Positions 24,752 through 33,099 are shown, numbered from the stretch's first letter. The stretch is DNA of 43,018 bases from Halorubrum halophilum (GCF_000739595.1 NZ_BBJP01000032.1:1-43018), one strand, 5' to 3'. The notes: generated by a model from the letters alone, not told the origin. Program-made: numbers and translations.

Positions 24752-25513
24752 ATGCACGTCGACGATAGTGACGTCCGGACTATCACATTCAATCGCCCAC
24801 AGTCATACAACGCGATGACCGGCGAGGTCGCCGCCGATCTTGTTGATGCCATGGGTGGCCTCGACCCATCCACGCACGATGCCGTGGTCATCACTGGCGA
24901 GGGTGATGCATTTAGCTCCGGGGGCGACATCGACGCGATGGCTGAGCGCGACGAGACCGCACTTGAGTCGTACGATCGGGTCCGCGAAACGCTTGGTCGT
25001 GTCGCCGAATCGATTCTTGACGCTCCCGTTCCAGTCGTCGCGCGCGTGAACGGCGATGCCGTTGGTGCGGGCATGGCAATCGCGATGTTATCAGACTTCG
25101 CGTACGCCACTGAATCTGCCCGATTCGGCGCATCATTTATAAATGTCGGCCTCATTCCGGACGCCGGTAGCACCGCACTGCTTCCCCGAGTTGTCGGTCT
25201 GCGAAAAGCGAAAGACCTCGCATTTACCGGTCGGTTGATCTCCGCGTCGAAGGCGGCGGAGTGGGACATCATCAACGAGGCCGTTCCAGACGACGATATC
25301 GACGAGCGGGTTGAGACGCTGCTTTCGACGCTCGCGGATCGCCCGACTGAGACGATCGCGTTAACCAAACGAGCGATCCATGACAACCTCGGACAGCCAT
25401 GGCAAGACGGACTCGAACGAGAGGCACACTTCCAGACGCTTGCGTACGGGACAGATGCGCACACGGAAGGCGTCGAGGCGTTTCTGGAAAACCGGTCACC
25501 CGAGTTCGAGTGA
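24752..25513 (+). CDS. paaG: Epoxyphenylacetyl-CoA isomerase (PaaG-like)
   Basis: A 253-residue crotonase. The oxyanion-hole segments AFSSGGDIDAM and GDAVGAGMAIAML are present, but the first hydratase glutamate is missing and the second position is Asp137 (VGLIPDAGS), as in PaaG. That single acid is what PaaG uses to convert ring-1,2-epoxyphenylacetyl-CoA to oxepin-CoA and to shift double bonds later. It lies 110 bp after the HTH-10 gene and opposite the epoxidase operon. Its residue pattern separates it from the true hydratase at 5722. Confidence 0.87.
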   Translation: MHVDDSDVRTITFNRPQSYNAMTGEVAADLVDAMGGLDPSTHDAVVITGEGDAFSSGGDIDAMAERDETALESYDRVRETLGRVAESILDAPVPVVARVNGDAVGAGMAIAMLSDFAYATESARFGASFINVGLIPDAGSTALLPRVVGLRKAKDLAFTGRLISASKAAEWDIINEAVPDDDIDERVETLLSTLADRPTETIALTKRAIHDNLGQPWQDGLEREAHFQTLAYGTDAHTEGVEAFLENRSPEFE

Positions 25514-25707
25514 TACCTTCTCGCGACAGTGGTGACCGTATGAGTTAATCGCCAAGCGCGTCTGAGATCTCTCGGAGGGTGAGACGACTCGTCGGGTCTC
25601 CGTTCAAATCAGGCGAACCGGGAGTTCTCACCCCGTGTGAGGAACACCGATCGGACCCGTTTTCCGCGGTGAAAATACTCAAAAGGGATTACAATCAACG
25701 ACTAGTC

Positions 25708-26769
25708 GTGGAACGAATCCAGCTAGGGAATACAGTCTTCGAAGGCGCAAACAACGTGTATTTGCTTGACGGCCCGACGACCGCGCTCCTCGACACAGGA
25801 GTCGCAATGGCTGGCGTCCGTGACGAACTGCAGTCTGGACTCGCTGACCATGGCGTTGAATTCGGCGACGTCGACGAGGTGGTGTTGACACATTGGCACC
25901 CCGACCACGCCGGACTCGCAGGAGAGATACAGGAGGCGAGCGGGGCCGATGTGTTTGTGCATGAGGCCGATGCGCCAATCGTTGACGGGAGAGTGCAGCC
26001 GTTGATGGAGAACCCTGAGCTCCAGCGTGAGACGCTCGACGAGTGGGGGCTACCAGACGAGAAGCGGAAGGAACTGGCTGATTTTTTTGCGTCAGTTGGA
26101 GCAGAACTTTCCGGCCCTCATGCCGAGGTGACAGAAATATCCGACGGAGACGCCCTCACCGTCGGGGGCGTGACCCTCGAAGCCGTCCATCTCCCGGGGC
26201 ACACGGCTGGTCTTACGGGGTTTGCGTTCGATGTGAATGAGATACAGGCAGACGGACCGAGTGCCACGGGAGACAGTGGCGACGACACCGACACATCGGA
26301 CGCCGCTCCCGAGGGATTGTTTTCGGGAGACGTGATCCTTCCGAAATACACGCCGAATGTCGGCGGTGCCGATGTCCGAGTCGACGACCCGCTGGCCGCA
26401 TATACTCAGAGTCTCGTCCGGGTGATCGAGCGCGACTTCAGCGTTACATATCCGGGGCATCGAGACCGGATAGACAAGACGTCACTTCGAGCGGCGACCA
26501 TTCTCGAACACCATCGGACCCGAACAAAGCGGGTGATAGACGTGCTCGACAAACTCGGGTCGGCAACCCCGTGGGAGGTGTCAGCGGAGCTGTTCGGTTC
26601 GCTCAGCGAGATACACATCCTCCACGGCCCGGGAGAGGCGTTCGCACACCTCGATCATTTGGCGTCCGCTCGCGTCGTAGAGCGTGATGGCAGTCGCTAT
26701 CAGCGTATTGACGCAGACGTCGATATTGACTCGCTGTTTCCAACCACCAGCATGGATCAACAGCTGTGA
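25708..26769 (+). CDS. MBL-fold metallo-hydrolase
   Basis: About 353 residues from the GTG at 25708. The metal site is intact: LTHWHPDHAG (HxHxDH), HLPGHTAG and FSGDVILP, plus a C-terminal His in YPGHRDRI. The C-terminal part (about 270-335) has a helical region that resembles a winged helix, as in the LACTB2/glyoxalase-II-like group. An acidic insertion with GDSGDDTDTSD sits in the middle. The start is uncertain: an AT element near 25671-25680 favours 25708, but in-frame codons exist back to 25579. Substrate unknown; its position after paaG suggests a thioester or lactone hydrolase linked to PAA breakdown. Confidence 0.75.
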   Translation: MERIQLGNTVFEGANNVYLLDGPTTALLDTGVAMAGVRDELQSGLADHGVEFGDVDEVVLTHWHPDHAGLAGEIQEASGADVFVHEADAPIVDGRVQPLMENPELQRETLDEWGLPDEKRKELADFFASVGAELSGPHAEVTEISDGDALTVGGVTLEAVHLPGHTAGLTGFAFDVNEIQADGPSATGDSGDDTDTSDAAPEGLFSGDVILPKYTPNVGGADVRVDDPLAAYTQSLVRVIERDFSVTYPGHRDRIDKTSLRAATILEHHRTRTKRVIDVLDKLGSATPWEVSAELFGSLSEIHILHGPGEAFAHLDHLASARVVERDGSRYQRIDADVDIDSLFPTTSMDQQL

Positions 26770-26835
26770 TATCCGCCCACCGGAACGGTGTTTGCCGAAG
26801 CAGCTGAGTCCGAGAGATCGGTCGGTATCGGAACG

Positions 26836-27276
26836 TTACAGGTTCGCGAACGCCTCGTCGACGAGCTCGCCGGTATCGGCGACGATATCCGCCATCTCCT
26901 CGTTATCGGGCGCCATCCCAACCAGTCGGGCGACGCGCATGATTGAGACGTGGTAGACGACCTGCTTGCCGGGTTCTTCTTCCCAGATAACGACGTTACA
27001 GGCCATGAGCGCCCCGAGTTTGTTGTCCGTCGTCTCGAGCGCGCGGTCGGCGACCCCGGGATTGCACGCGCCGAGCACGTAGTAGGGGTCCCGACCCGCG
27101 TCGACCTTCTCGTTGAGCATCTCGGACGGAGAGAACTCGACGGGGACGCCGAAGCCGGCGTCCGTGAACACGTCGCGCACGTGTTCGATGGCATCTTCGT
27201 GGCTCATCTCGAGCGTCGACTGTTCTTCGCCGATGTCCTCCGGGTCGATCTGACGTGGGTCGATTGGGAGCGTCAT
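26836..27276 (-). CDS. DUF302 family protein
   Basis: A 146-residue protein with a DUF302 domain. The ENKLGALMACNVVIWE-like region (DNKLGALMACNVVIWE) and ACNPGVADRAL are characteristic, each with a Cys. The start MTLPIDPRQ at 27276 is preferred over the much longer open frame. DUF302 proteins are often found beside sulfide-quinone reductases and TusA-like carriers, and their role is unknown. It opens the sulfur module and is divergent from the thioredoxin gene across 253 bp that contain the palindrome at 27476. Confidence 0.8.
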   Translation of the reverse strand: MTLPIDPRQIDPEDIGEEQSTLEMSHEDAIEHVRDVFTDAGFGVPVEFSPSEMLNEKVDAGRDPYYVLGACNPGVADRALETTDNKLGALMACNVVIWEEEPGKQVVYHVSIMRVARLVGMAPDNEEMADIVADTGELVDEAFANL

Positions 27277-27475
27277 TCGTGTGCTATCTTGGGCCTTCAG
27301 GACAAAGTCTCTTCGGGTGTTGTTCGACGAGAGCGGAGATTCATGGAATAGAATCGCTCTCGTAGCTTCTCTGTCAAGTGGCAATGTACTGTTCAGAAAT
27401 ATCAGTACGCTGCGCTTCCACCCGTTTTCCGAGATGGTCACCGCTTCTGTGCGTGAGGGCTCTCTCTCGAAGTAG

Positions 27476-27489
27476 TATTGTGTACAATA
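27476..27489. promoter_or_regulatory. Palindromic TATTGT-GT-ACAATA element
   Basis: TATTGT (27476-27481) and ACAATA (27484-27489) form a perfect inverted repeat with a 2-bp centre, 54 nt before the thioredoxin start. AT-rich sequence that can serve as a TATA box follows at once. The same half-site occurs at five other promoters of the module, so this full palindrome is the likely consensus operator. Confidence 0.65.
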
Positions 27490-27529
27490 TACAAAACAAC
27501 TAAGTCGGCGCGGGGCGAATGGACACCGA

Positions 27530-27942
27530 ATGGCTGAAGATATCGAGGAGATCCGACGACAGAAACTGGCGGAACTTCGAAATCGGGCTGCAACGGACGG
27601 TGCTGAGGCATCTGCCTTGAAGAGTCTGTCCGAGCCGTTCCACATCAACGGCGGCGCCGACCTCTCCGAGGCCATCGCCGAGTACGACCTCGTGCTCGCC
27701 GACTTCTACGCCGAGTGGTGTGGTCCGTGCCAGATGCTCGAACCGATCGTCGAACGGATCGCGGCCGAGACCGATGCGACCGTCGCGACGGTCGATATCG
27801 ACGCGAACCAGCAACTCGCCGCCGAGTACGATGTCCGGGGGGTACCGACGCTCGTCCTGTTCGCTGACGGACAGCCGGCGGAACGACTCGTCGGAATGCA
27901 GACGAAGCGCAGCTTCGCTCCGTGATCGAAACGCACGCGTGA
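27530..27942 (+). pseudogene. Thioredoxin-like protein with a 3' frameshift
   Basis: The frame from 27530 has an N-terminal charged helix (1-25) and a thioredoxin fold with the active site AEWCGPCQML (Cys64, Cys67) and the cis-Pro loop VRGVPTLVLF. It then runs into KRSFAP and stops at 27925. One base missing near 27902-27904 would restore EAQLRSVIETHA and a stop at 27940-27942, the normal final helix. So either the gene is frameshifted or the sequence has an error; the catalytic part is untouched and a slightly shortened protein could still fold. It follows the TATTGT palindrome and is the first plus-strand gene of the sulfur module. Confidence 0.75.
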
Positions 27943-28244
27943 ATCAACGGCGACCGATGGGCCTGCTGACGCAGATCGGGCCACTCGGAGGCCCGCTCAC
28001 TTTCGGCTGTCGCCGGCCTCACCGAATGACGCTGACGGATGATCTCGGTGAGCCGCTGGTCGGTCTCGCTTCCCGCACGACGCCACGTACGCGGGTCCCG
28101 GGACGATCCTGCTGTGGTTTCGACGTCGAGGAACGTGGGCGCTTCGTTGAGCCGATGCCGGGACGTTTCGAGCGCTGATTACGGAACAACCACTTGAGCC
28201 TCCATCCGCCGCTGTCGATGCGGTCTCAGAAGCTTTGGTGTGAC
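27943..28244. other. Gene-free spacer after the thioredoxin gene
   Basis: About 300 bp between convergent genes. It contains open frames on both strands, but none has recognisable homology or the expected codon pattern. No strong repeat or terminator was seen. Confidence 0.4.
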
Positions 28245-28400
28245 TTATTCGAGAGACTTCGCCCGGTTCTGGAAGTCGCCGCCACACTCACAGGTGCCGG
28301 GATGAGAGTTCGCCTCAACAATGGTGCCACACCGTAAACACTCGTACTGCGACGGTGACGCCGGATCGTTCTCGTGCTCGTAGTCTTGACCTTGTGGCAT
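28245..28400 (-). CDS. Rubrerythrin-like small zinc-ribbon protein
   Basis: A 51-residue protein. It has two metal-binding knuckles, YECLRCGTIV and GTCECGGDF, and ends QNRAKSLE, a close match to the short rubrerythrin-like domain proteins that are frequent in haloarchaea. These probably bind one zinc or iron. The function is unknown. It is transcribed toward the thioredoxin gene and lies between sulfur genes. Confidence 0.8.
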   Translation of the reverse strand: MPQGQDYEHENDPASPSQYECLRCGTIVEANSHPGTCECGGDFQNRAKSLE

Positions 28401-28588
28401 ACGATACCACAGCGTCGTCAGAGATAAGTATTAATGGTAATAGAAATATAAGGTACCTTAATTTCTATATCCTGTAGTCCGGAATGCTCTCCTTCCGGAT
28501 CTGGCCGAGTTCTGTCGACGGACACGTCCCCTGTAGCGAGCGGTATCTCGTTTACCGACACGAGGGAACCCGGCTAGGGAGACAACCG

Positions 28589-28740
28589 CTACAGAGCGGC
28601 GGAGGGTCCGTCTTCAGCCACGGCAACGCCGCCGTCGACGGCTGATTTCGCCTCCCGTCGCACCGGTTCGAGATTACGGTACGGGATGATGCGGGTGAGA
28701 ACGAGCGTCTGGACGCCGGCGGAATCAGGGATCGACTGGC
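28589..28740 (-). pseudogene. C-terminal remnant of an MBL-fold hydrolase
   Basis: The last about 45 codons of this frame read SAGVQTLVLTRIIPYRNLEPVRREA then AVDGGVAVAEDG, which resembles the C-terminus of RNase Z/arylsulfatase-type MBL proteins (usually LVLTHLIPYRD with a His in place of Arg). Upstream of this the frame continues without homology, so only the end of a gene survives. The assignment rests on memory of the family pattern and is moderate. Confidence 0.4.
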
Positions 28741-29042
28741 TATCGCCCCCGCACTGACCGATTCGATCCCCCACGCCCACCGGTGAGCAGCCAGTCCAGT
28801 GACAGCCCAGTCGACGCACTGCGACTCCGCGCGCAGTCCAGTGAAGTACTGTAGGTCGCGTCCCCTGGATGATCCCGCCCTCGCAACCTCGTTCGACTGC
28901 GACCGCCACGTGCAGACAGCAAGCCAGTCGAAGTGACTGGCCGGGAAGTCGGAGCAACGTCTCTGATGGCGGTAGACGGCGATTTGGCACGATCTCTCTT
29001 TCCGGTCGTGTACAGAGGGGAGAAGTGCACCCGACCACACAG
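28741..29042. other. Gene-free stretch
   Basis: About 300 bp with open minus frames that have no recognisable content. They probably derive from the decayed gene whose C-terminal end lies at 28589-28740. Nothing else seen. Confidence 0.35.
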
Positions 29043-29048
29043 TATTGT
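29043..29048 (+). promoter_or_regulatory. TATTGT half-site before the peptidase unit
   Basis: TATTGT lies 51 nt before the ATG at 29094 and about 15 nt before an AT element AAATACTTTAG that fits a TATA box. The second arm is not conserved. Confidence 0.45.
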
Positions 29049-29093
29049 ATGATCGCAGAAATACTTTAGTCACTCCCGATCCAATCCTCTGGT

Positions 29094-29171
29094 ATGAGCG
29101 ACACCCTCGTCGGCGGCGGTGGCGGTGCCGCGAGATCGGGTGCGGGGAGGGGGGAGGTAGCGAGTGAATGA
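29094..29171 (+). CDS. Possible 25-residue leader ORF
   Basis: A short frame whose stop overlaps the start of the M20 gene (ATGA). It begins with the same ATGAGCGACAC as the peptidase gene, contains a Gly-rich run (VGGGGGAA), and lies about 30 nt after a TATA-like element, so it would be the first start met by ribosomes on a leaderless message. It may be a leader that couples translation, a start-codon duplication, or chance. No homologue is recognised. Confidence 0.3.
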   Translation: MSDTLVGGGGGAARSGAGRGEVASE

Positions 29172-30418
29172 GCGACACGACTCCCGCAGAGTACGTCCGG
29201 GCCCACCGCGAGGAGTTGGTCACGCTCACGCTCGATCTCCTCGCGAACGATTCGTCGAACCCGCCCGGTGACACGCGCGAAGTCGTCTCCGAGATCGAGC
29301 AGTTCCTCGATCCGCTTTCGGTCGACGTCGAGCGGTTCGCAGTCGATCCGGTGAAGCCGAACCTGCTCGTTCGAATCCCGGGCGAGTCCGACCACACACT
29401 GCTGTACAACGGCCACCTCGATACGGTGCCGTTCGACGCCGACACGTGGTCCCACGACCCGCTCGGTGAGCGGGTCGGTGACCACGTCTACGGTCGCGGC
29501 GCAACCGACATGAAAGGGGCCGTGGCGTCGATGCTGTTCGCGATTCAGGCCGTCGCAGCCACCGACGCAGTTCCGCCCGTCGACCTCCAGTTCGCGTTCG
29601 TGAGCGACGAGGAGGTGGGTGGCGACGCCGGCCTGCCAGCGTTGCTGGACGCCGGCCGGTTCGACGCTGACGCGTGCGTGATCGGCGAGCCGACCTGCGA
29701 GGAAGGCCGCCACTCCGTCACGGTCGCGGACCGGGGAAGCATCTGGTTGACCCTCGAAGCGAGCGGTGAGGGGGCCCACGGCTCCCGGCCGGTGCTCGGC
29801 ATCAATGCCATCGACCGACTCTACGACGCCATCGAAACCCTGCGCGAGCGATTCGGTACCCGGCGGCTCGAGATCGACGCTGAGGTGGCACCGATCGTCG
29901 AGGAGTCGATCGAATACTACGCCCCCTCGATGGGTGAGGCCACCGCTCGAGAGCTGTTCTGGTACCCCTCGATCAATCTCGGCGTCCTCGAAGGTGGCGA
30001 CGCGATCAACACCGTCCCGCAGTCTGCACGTGCCGAAGTCGACGTACGGCTGACGGCGGGTGTCCACACGCCCGACGTGCTGGAGAAGATTCGGGAATGC
30101 GTCGCCGACTGCGACGGTATCACGGTCGCCGACGTCGCTTGGAGCGTCGGCACCGCCGAGGATCCTGACGGCCCACTCGTCGAAGCCGTCGCGTCGACAG
30201 CGGAGGACACCACGGGAGAGCACGTCTTCAGACGGAGTGCCACGGGCGGCGGCGACGCCAAGAAACTCCGGAACGCGGGCATCCCGACCGTCGAGTTCGC
30301 GCTGGGGGCCGACACGGTCCACGCGCCCGACGAGTACGTTCCGGTCGACGTGCTCGTCGATAACGCGATCGTCTACGCCCGGCTTCCGGCAGCGTGGCGG
30401 TCCCAGATCGACCGGTAG
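29168..30418 (+). CDS. M20-family metallopeptidase/deacylase
   Basis: A 416-residue ArgE/DapE-type enzyme. The di-zinc site is visible: His83-x-Asp85 in NGHLDTVP, Asp114 in GATDMKGA, the general base and ligand pair Glu148-Glu149 in SDEEVGG, and a C-terminal His in DTVHAPDEYVP. The dimerisation domain lies in the middle (about 185-300). Members remove acyl groups from amino acids or cut dipeptides; the substrate here cannot be named. It lies in the sulfur module behind a TATTGT site, so a sulfur-containing acylated substrate is possible but unproven. Succinyl-diaminopimelate desuccinylase is the usual automatic label. Confidence 0.85.
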   Translation: MSDTTPAEYVRAHREELVTLTLDLLANDSSNPPGDTREVVSEIEQFLDPLSVDVERFAVDPVKPNLLVRIPGESDHTLLYNGHLDTVPFDADTWSHDPLGERVGDHVYGRGATDMKGAVASMLFAIQAVAATDAVPPVDLQFAFVSDEEVGGDAGLPALLDAGRFDADACVIGEPTCEEGRHSVTVADRGSIWLTLEASGEGAHGSRPVLGINAIDRLYDAIETLRERFGTRRLEIDAEVAPIVEESIEYYAPSMGEATARELFWYPSINLGVLEGGDAINTVPQSARAEVDVRLTAGVHTPDVLEKIRECVADCDGITVADVAWSVGTAEDPDGPLVEAVASTAEDTTGEHVFRRSATGGGDAKKLRNAGIPTVEFALGADTVHAPDEYVPVDVLVDNAIVYARLPAAWRSQIDR

Positions 30419-30575
30419 GAGCTTCAGATCCGGGCTGTGGTGCGAGTGGACGGACGGACTCGAATCGGTGGGGCCTGTGCTTGGCTGTCGCCGGATCGGT
30501 GACAGCGACGGCGCGATCGATCGCCGGCCACTGGCCCCTCTCGACCGCACTTTTTCAGAATGTTGGAACTCATAT

Positions 30576-30581
30576 ACAATA
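30576..30581 (-). promoter_or_regulatory. ACAATA half-site before the TusA-SQR operon
   Basis: ATACAATAC centres 44 nt before the tusA ATG (30622), followed at once by the AT-rich TAATATC. It is the same half-site as in the 27476 palindrome, on the opposite strand. Confidence 0.45.
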
Positions 30582-30621
30582 CTAATATCGGACGGTTCCA
30601 ATCACCGCCTGTGAGACAGCT

Positions 30622-30858
30622 ATGACCGACATCGAACCAGACGCCACCGTCGACGCCAGAGGTGCAGCGTGTCCCGGTCCGCTGATGGACCTCATCGGAA
30701 AGATTCGGGGCGCCGAGTCAGGGGACGTGATCCGCCTGCTGAGCGACACCGACCAGTCGCTCACCGACGTCCCCGAGTGGACCGAGGAGGCCGGCAACGA
30801 ACTGCTCGCGGTCGAAGAAGGCGACGACCACAACGCGTTCTACGTGGAGAAAGCATGA
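30622..30858 (+). CDS. tusA: TusA/SirA-family sulfur carrier
   Basis: A 78-residue protein with the TusA signature DARGAACPGPLMDLIGKI. The Cys of CPGP carries a persulfide sulfur that is handed between sulfurtransferases. Length and fold are typical. It is the first gene of an operon with the SQR-like gene, whose start overlaps its stop (ATGA), so the carrier probably receives or supplies sulfane sulfur for that flavoprotein. A second tusA gene lies at 35742. Confidence 0.9.
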   Translation: MTDIEPDATVDARGAACPGPLMDLIGKIRGAESGDVIRLLSDTDQSLTDVPEWTEEAGNELLAVEEGDDHNAFYVEKA

Positions 30859-32000
30859 CCGAGCGAATCGTCATCGTGGGCGGCGGGACCGGTGGGTCGG
30901 TGCTCGCCAACGACCTCGCCGACCGGCTCGAACCCGAGCTCGACGCCGGCGACGTCGAGGTCACCCTGATCAACGACGGCCCCGACCACGTGTACAAGCC
31001 GGTCTGGCTGTACGTGCCGTTCGGCCAGCGCGAGCCGGCGGACGGTCGCCGCGCGCTCGACGAGCTCGTCGACGACGCAGTCGAGCTCCGGATCGACCGC
31101 GTGACCGATATCGACACCGAGTCCCAGCGGCTCACGCTCCACGGTAATGCCTCGACGGTCGGCTACGATCACCTCGTGCTGGCGACCGGGTCGACGCTGG
31201 AGCCCGACCAGATCCCCGGCCTCGCGGAGGGCGGTCACGACTACTACAGCGAGTCGGGAGCGACCGCCCTGCGCGACGAACTGCTGGAATTCACCGAGGG
31301 TGACCTCGTGTTGAGCGTCATCGGGACGCCCCACATGTGTCCGGCGGCACCACTCGAATTCGTCTTCATGGCTGACGACTGGCTCCGCGAGCGCGGCCTC
31401 CGCGAGGACGTCGCCATCACCTACACGTACCCCATCCAGCGCGTCCACGGCAACTCCCACATCGCCGAGTGGGCCCGTCCCATCATGGAGGAACGGGACA
31501 TCAACGTCGAGACGTTCTTCAACGCCAAGTCGGTCGACCCCGACGCGGAGACCATCACGTCGATGGAGGGGACCGAACTCGATTACGACCTCCTCGTGAC
31601 GATTCCACCCCACGGCGGGATAGACCTGATCGAAGAGGCGGGGCTCGGCGACGACGGCTGGGTCGACGTCGACAAACACACGCTCGAAGCTGAGGCTGCC
31701 GAGAACGTCTACGCGCTCGGTGACACCGCCGACACCGGCGTCCCGAACGCGGGCAGCGTCGCCCACTACCAGGCCGGCGTCGTCGGCCAGCGCCTCGCCA
31801 GCGAGATCCGCGACCGCCCGGCGACGGCGACCTACGACGGGAAGACGCTGTGCTTCATCGAGACGGGGATGGACGCGGCGTCCTTCGTCGAGTTCGACTA
31901 CGAGAATCCGCCGTCGCCGGCGCCGCCCTCGGAGAAACTCCACTGGTCGAAGCTGGCGTACAACGAATCCTACTGGCTGACTGCACGAGGACTGCTCTGA
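30855..32000 (+). CDS. sqr: Sulfide:quinone oxidoreductase-like flavoprotein
   Basis: A 381-residue FAD-dependent disulfide oxidoreductase. The N-terminal dinucleotide fold is IVIVGGGTGGSVLAN, the second FAD contact is LATGS, and the third is NVYALGDTADTGVPNAG. Cys162 (HMCPAAPLEF) and Cys333 (TLCFIETG) are at the positions of the redox cysteines of SQR; the third Cys of many SQRs is not seen. The C-terminal end with SYWLTARGLL resembles the membrane-associating tail. It would oxidise sulfide to sulfane sulfur and pass electrons to menaquinone. The start at 30855 overlaps tusA. Confidence in SQR-like is high, but which type is not certain. Confidence 0.87.
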   Translation: MTERIVIVGGGTGGSVLANDLADRLEPELDAGDVEVTLINDGPDHVYKPVWLYVPFGQREPADGRRALDELVDDAVELRIDRVTDIDTESQRLTLHGNASTVGYDHLVLATGSTLEPDQIPGLAEGGHDYYSESGATALRDELLEFTEGDLVLSVIGTPHMCPAAPLEFVFMADDWLRERGLREDVAITYTYPIQRVHGNSHIAEWARPIMEERDINVETFFNAKSVDPDAETITSMEGTELDYDLLVTIPPHGGIDLIEEAGLGDDGWVDVDKHTLEAEAAENVYALGDTADTGVPNAGSVAHYQAGVVGQRLASEIRDRPATATYDGKTLCFIETGMDAASFVEFDYENPPSPAPPSEKLHWSKLAYNESYWLTARGLL

Positions 32001-32002
32001 CT

Positions 32003-32629
32003 ATGTCCGAGAACCAGACTAACGCGCCGACCGACCTCGAAGCGGCGATCGAGCAGAACCCCGAGGCGGTCGCCAAGTTCGTGGAGCACCTCGACGCCGT
32101 CAACGAGCTGCTGGACGTGCTCTCGCTCGGCGAGAGCGCGCTCGACGACGAGATGGTCCGGGAGCTATCGGCTACGGGATCGACACTGACAGAGTCCGCC
32201 GACGGGCTGGCGACCGACGAGACCGTGGCGCTGGCCGAGACGGTTGGGGAGAACGGCGACGACCTGCGGGAGGCCCTTGACACGTTGCTCGCGCTCCAGC
32301 AAAGCGGGACGCTCGACGACCTGGCCGAACTCGCGGAGGTAGGGTCGTTGGCGACCGCAGCGCTCGACGACGAGATGGTCACGTCACTGGCCGGTACCGG
32401 TGCTGCAGTCGGCGAGGTCGCGCAGACGGCCGCTGACGACGATACTCGTGATGGCATCCAAACGCTGCTGGAGAGCGTCGGTGAGGCGGAGCAGAGCTCC
32501 CCCGAGCAGGTCGGGGCCGTTGGTCTGCTTCGCGGATTACGTGATCCGGATGTCCAGTACGGGTTGGGCTATCTGCTGGCGCTTGCAGGCGCGCTCGGCC
32601 GTGCGCAATCCACGGAGAAGTCACACTAA
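32003..32629 (+). CDS. DUF1641 protein
   Basis: A 208-residue acidic protein. Repeats of a SALDDEMVRELSATG/AALDDEMVTSLAGTG type occur at about residues 44 and 113, and the C-terminal end RGLRDPDVQYGLGYLLALAGALG matches DUF1641. These proteins are often coded next to SQR-like or formate-dehydrogenase genes and are thought to be accessory or membrane-tethering factors; no activity is known. It starts 2 bp after the SQR stop and completes the tusA-sqr-DUF1641 operon. Confidence 0.83.
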   Translation: MSENQTNAPTDLEAAIEQNPEAVAKFVEHLDAVNELLDVLSLGESALDDEMVRELSATGSTLTESADGLATDETVALAETVGENGDDLREALDTLLALQQSGTLDDLAELAEVGSLATAALDDEMVTSLAGTGAAVGEVAQTAADDDTRDGIQTLLESVGEAEQSSPEQVGAVGLLRGLRDPDVQYGLGYLLALAGALGRAQSTEKSH

Positions 32630-32688
32630 CCGCTCTCTCCGAGGCGGGCCACTTTCCCGGTCGATGTAGACGGGGAGTGACCGCACCG

Positions 32689-32703
32689 TATTGTATTGTG
32701 TAG
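32689..32703 (+). promoter_or_regulatory. Overlapping TATTGT sites before trx2
   Basis: TATTGTATTGTGTAG contains two overlapping TATTGT hexamers (32689-32694 and 32694-32699), 57 nt before the thioredoxin start. A TATA element CTATTAAAC follows at about 32714-32722. Confidence 0.5.
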
Positions 32704-32745
32704 TAGGCCCAAGACTATTAAACACCGGGTGCGTAGAGGCTGGTA

Positions 32746-33084
32746 ATGGCAACGCAGACAGCGAAGACGGACCGCGTGGTTTCGCTTGGTGACGACGACC
32801 TCGAAACGGTCGTCGAAGACAGTAGCGTCGCGCTCGTGGAGTTCTACACAGAGTGGTGTGGCACCTGCAAGCGGATGAAGCCGGTTCTCGAAACACTCGC
32901 CGAAGACACTGACGCGGCGATCCTGACGATCGACATCGAGTCGAACCTCGAAACGGCAATCGAGTTCGGTGCCCAGAGTACGCCCACGTTCGTCCTCTTC
33001 GTCGACGGGCAACCGGTGAAACAGCTCCGTGGCGGCCAGAACGAACAGACACTCCGCGACCTGATCGCCCGATATCGAGACTAA
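32746..33084 (+). CDS. trxA: Thioredoxin
   Basis: A 112-residue thioredoxin with the active site TEWCGTCKRM (Cys38, Cys41) and the cis-Pro loop QSTPTFVLF. The Gly-Pro of classical thioredoxin is replaced by Gly-Thr, which alters redox potential. It would reduce protein disulfides or persulfides in the cytoplasm. It has its own TATTGT-containing promoter and is followed 15 bp later by a PLP enzyme, probably as one unit. The other thioredoxin in the module, at 27530, is frameshifted, so this may be the working copy. Confidence 0.9.
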   Translation: MATQTAKTDRVVSLGDDDLETVVEDSSVALVEFYTEWCGTCKRMKPVLETLAEDTDAAILTIDIESNLETAIEFGAQSTPTFVLFVDGQPVKQLRGGQNEQTLRDLIARYRD

Positions 33085-33099
33085 CTCACCGACAACGAG

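Noticed and set aside
24752-25513. Second enoyl-CoA hydratase
   Set aside because: The first catalytic Glu is missing and the second is Asp, the pattern of PaaG isomerases.
27943-28244. Possible small gene after the thioredoxin gene
   Set aside because: Frames exist on both strands, but none has a recognised motif or sensible start.
29066-30601. Long minus-strand open frame (511 codons) opposite the M20 gene
   Set aside because: It is an antisense shadow of a GC-rich gene; the product is Arg/Val/Asp-rich without a fold, whereas the plus-strand frame has intact M20 motifs.
30840-31943. 367-codon minus frame opposite the SQR-like gene
   Set aside because: Antisense shadow without a recognisable domain.
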